DNA from: Apoderus coryli
Taxonomy: Eukaryota > Arthropoda > Insecta > Coleoptera > Attelabidae
Assembly: GCA_911728435.2 (NCBI GenBank)
Contig: OU452202.1
Span: 26,267,135-26,331,134, forward strand
DNA length: 64,000 bases
Direction of reading: 5' to 3'
The position numbers and the translations under genes were made by a program. Each line of letters begins with the position of its first letter. The first letter of the stretch is position 1. The notes below the pieces were generated by a model. The model was not told the DNA's origin and did no database searches. It was given only the letters and a program-made list of their open reading frames with translations. Of the stretch, positions 61,966 to 64,000 are shown piece by piece.

Positions 61966-62400
61966 TTAAATGTTTATATCTTGTTGCTATTCATGCTATA
62001 AAAACAAAAACAATAAATTTATTTTAGAAATCGTAAATAACAATATAATTTAATGATAGATAAAACAATAATTAATTTAATGTGTCTAGTTTTTTATTGA
62101 GTATGTCCCCATTTGTTCCAACAGGAAATATAACAACGATGTGTGGTCACATAATATTTATTTACAATTATTTATTTATTTATTGTTAATAATTATTCTA
62201 AGGAGATACTATATTGTATCCAACTCCTCTTCAACTCTCAGATCTTAGTGAGCGTAGTCCTTTTATGCTAAACAAGTTTTGTTTTCAATTATTCGAGAAC
62301 AAATTGTTGCCAAGCTTGCAGAGAGACTCTCATGCTTCGTTTGTAGTTGTGCTTTACAATAATGCTAGTCTTGAAGATACTTTTTTTCGTCTTATTAAAT
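61966..62400. other. AT-rich, an unassigned 62-codon frame
   Basis: A plus frame 62214-62402 (PTPLQLSDLSERSPFMLNKF) is not recognised. It ends exactly at the AAT run that closes the next element. Confidence 0.3.
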
Positions 62401-63490
62401 AATAATAATAATAATAAAGCTCTTTATTTTCAACAGGTAACAAGACCCACTTACAGAAAATTCAAATTCATTTCTAGAATAGAATTACAATTTGAAACTT
62501 AAATAAAAAACAAAAACAACAAATTCACAATTATACAACAACAACAAAATGTTGAAAGCAGGACATCGTTATCTGCACCCCTCTCTGGATATACTCCAAA
62601 CTCCCTAAAATATAAATACTTTACGGATCGCCTCTGCACAGACTCCAATGCACGTGCATATGGCACTGATACAAGGGATTCCACACGATCGAACAATACT
62701 CAAGTCTAGCCCGCACAAATGAAAAATATAATAAGTGATTGGTTGAAATATTTCTAAACTTTTTAGTGTTTCTGATCTCAAACCCCAACATACGGGATGC
62801 AGATGTGGACAAGTGCTCATAGTGGGGAACAAAGGTTAAAGCTTCATCAAACAATACACCCAAGTCTCGAACCTGCGAAAGTCTTTCAATGGGTACAGCT
62901 CCAATAGTGTAATTCCAAATTACTGGGGTTTTCACTCTGTGAAAGCTAACAACGTTACATTTAGAAATATTCAAATAGAGCTTATTTCGATTGCACCAAT
63001 TGCCAACAACTCGCAGTGCGTTTTGGAGTACCACGCAGTCCTCTATGGAGTCAATCCTACAAAATATCTTTAGATCATCAGCGTAAGCCAATTTGGGACA
63101 TTCTATAATTTCAACAAGATCATTAATAGAGATGCTAAACAATAGTGGGCCAAGGTTTGATCCCTGTGGAACACCTGATGTTGAAGCAAACTTTCTGGAC
63201 TTATAACCTTCATACTCAACAAACTGCATGCGATCGACAAGGTAAGATTCAAACAGCTTAACAAGCCCATTGGAAAAACCAATCCTATCTAAATGCTTCA
63301 AGAGTATATAATGGTCAATGCGGTCATACGGAAATCCGTATATACAACATCTACCTGAGATCGATCATCCAGGGCCTCACATATGCTATGTGAAAAGGAG
63401 GACAAGTTAGTTAGACAAGAACGTCCTCCAATAAAACCGTGCTGATATGGAGACAATAAAATTTTCATCGGTCTGTACTTCTTTCGAAAT
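62401..63490 (-). pseudogene. Family A-related retrotransposon RT with AAT-type tail
   Basis: Minus frames: [33 protein letters not shown], then [79 protein letters not shown] and RARLEYCSIVWNPLYQC. Catalytic YADD is intact. Frame changes near 63300 and 62650. The tail is AATAAAGAGC then TTATTATTATTAT (62401-62421). It meets a mariner on the opposite strand near 63490. Confidence 0.85.
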
Positions 63491-63494
63491 GATG

Positions 63495-64000
63495 CTGGTA
63501 ACACCGCCGTTACTGTAAATGGGGAGCGGTATAGATCGATGATAACCAACTTTTTATGGCCGATATTGGAAGAAGTTGATCTTGACAACATTTGGTTCCA
63601 GCAAGACGGGGCTACGTGCCACACAGCAAATGCAACAATTGAATTATTGCGAGAAAAGTTTGGAGATTCGATTATTTCAAAAAATTGTGATATTGGATGG
63701 CCTCCAAGAAGTTGTGATTTAACACCATTAGACTATTTCTTGTGTGGTTATTTGAAGTCATTGGTCTTTAGAAATAAACCAGACTCTCTTCAAGTTTTAC
63801 AAGTCAATATTGAACGTGCCATTCATGACATACGACTTGATTTAGTGGAAAACCTGCTCGAAAATTGGGTGCATCGAATTCGTTCCTGCAGAAGAAGTCG
63901 TGGAGGCCATTTGAATGACGTTTTATTTAGAACTTAATTGTATCGATTGTAACTTCACATTCAATAAAAAAACTTTTGAAGTTCCTTACCAATAAGTTAA
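63495..64000 (+). pseudogene. Mariner transposase C-terminal part, DD41D type
   Basis: The frame runs from about 63495 (NTAVTVNGERYRSMITNFLW) through [40 protein letters not shown] and HIRSC-type end to a stop at 63937. 41 residues separate the Asp of QQDGA from the Asp of TPLD, as in the copy at 14293. The first catalytic Asp and N-terminus are missing. The end carries ACTTTTGAAGTTCCTTACC, related to the other copy's inverted repeat; the element may end outside the window. Confidence 0.85.

Noticed and set aside
1..64000. CRISPR arrays, operons, riboswitches, rho-independent terminators
   Set aside because: Spliced genes, AT-rich intergenic DNA and retroelements show a eukaryotic genome; no regularly spaced direct repeats were seen.
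1..64000. LTR retrotransposons or Helitrons
   Set aside because: No integrase, protease or Rep/helicase motifs and no paired long direct repeats were recognised; all RTs seen are non-LTR or Penelope type.

Overview
The window is AT-rich insect nuclear DNA. The evidence is spliced host genes with short GT-AG introns, a clan 3 (CYP6-type) cytochrome P450, a calpain, and a dense load of non-LTR retrotransposon debris with mariner, piggyBac, Penelope-like and THAP-carrying elements. A beetle would fit the retroelement types, but that is a guess. Nothing looks prokaryotic.

The left half is the body of one calpain gene on the minus strand. I can place eleven consistent exons between 35148 and 73 (about 654 codons, all splice phases agree); the first exon and the 3' end lie outside what I can see. 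Its introns reach 12 to 15 kb and hold nearly all the mobile DNA between 270 and 35000. Protease core, C2-like domain III and penta-EF-hand are all present and the catalytic His and Asn motifs remain, but the catalytic Cys position is Gln, so the product is probably a pseudoprotease.

The right half has two more convincing host genes, both on the plus strand: an intact four-exon CYP6-type P450 (40480-42336, 506 aa) and a three-exon, 186-aa membrane-anchored coiled-coil protein of unknown function (52237-53501), whose first intron uses a GC donor.

Around these lie at least four groups of non-LTR reverse transcriptase remnants. In the entries I call them family A (tail block TGTTGGGCAATAAA), family B (tail GTAATGACAATAAATAAATA, BS/Jockey-like), family C (hairpin GAGGCA-TTA-TGCCTC before an AAT tail) and family D (hairpin ATGGAC-TTT-GTCCAT before an AATAAATAAATA tail). 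An R2-type reverse transcriptase fragment is nested inside a family B copy. DNA elements are two DD41D mariners, one DD34D mariner scrap, a 1.5-kb piggyBac with intact TTAA duplication, two copies of an inverted-repeat element carrying a decayed THAP zinc finger, and several foldback elements. There is also an 18S rRNA fragment and a short poly(A) retrocopy with a 13-bp target duplication.

The most interesting signal is RNA-level. Two repeat-borne sequences, 21823-21926 (+) and 31902-31989 (-), can be folded by hand into complete type I hammerhead ribozymes: invariant core, stem II, minimal stem III, a cleavable GUC, and stem I continuing past an internal loop. Decayed relatives occur at 13632 (+), 28107 (-) and, in Penelope context, 19511 (+). 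All lie inside calpain introns, and the ones at 31.9 and 28.1 kb are on the calpain sense strand.
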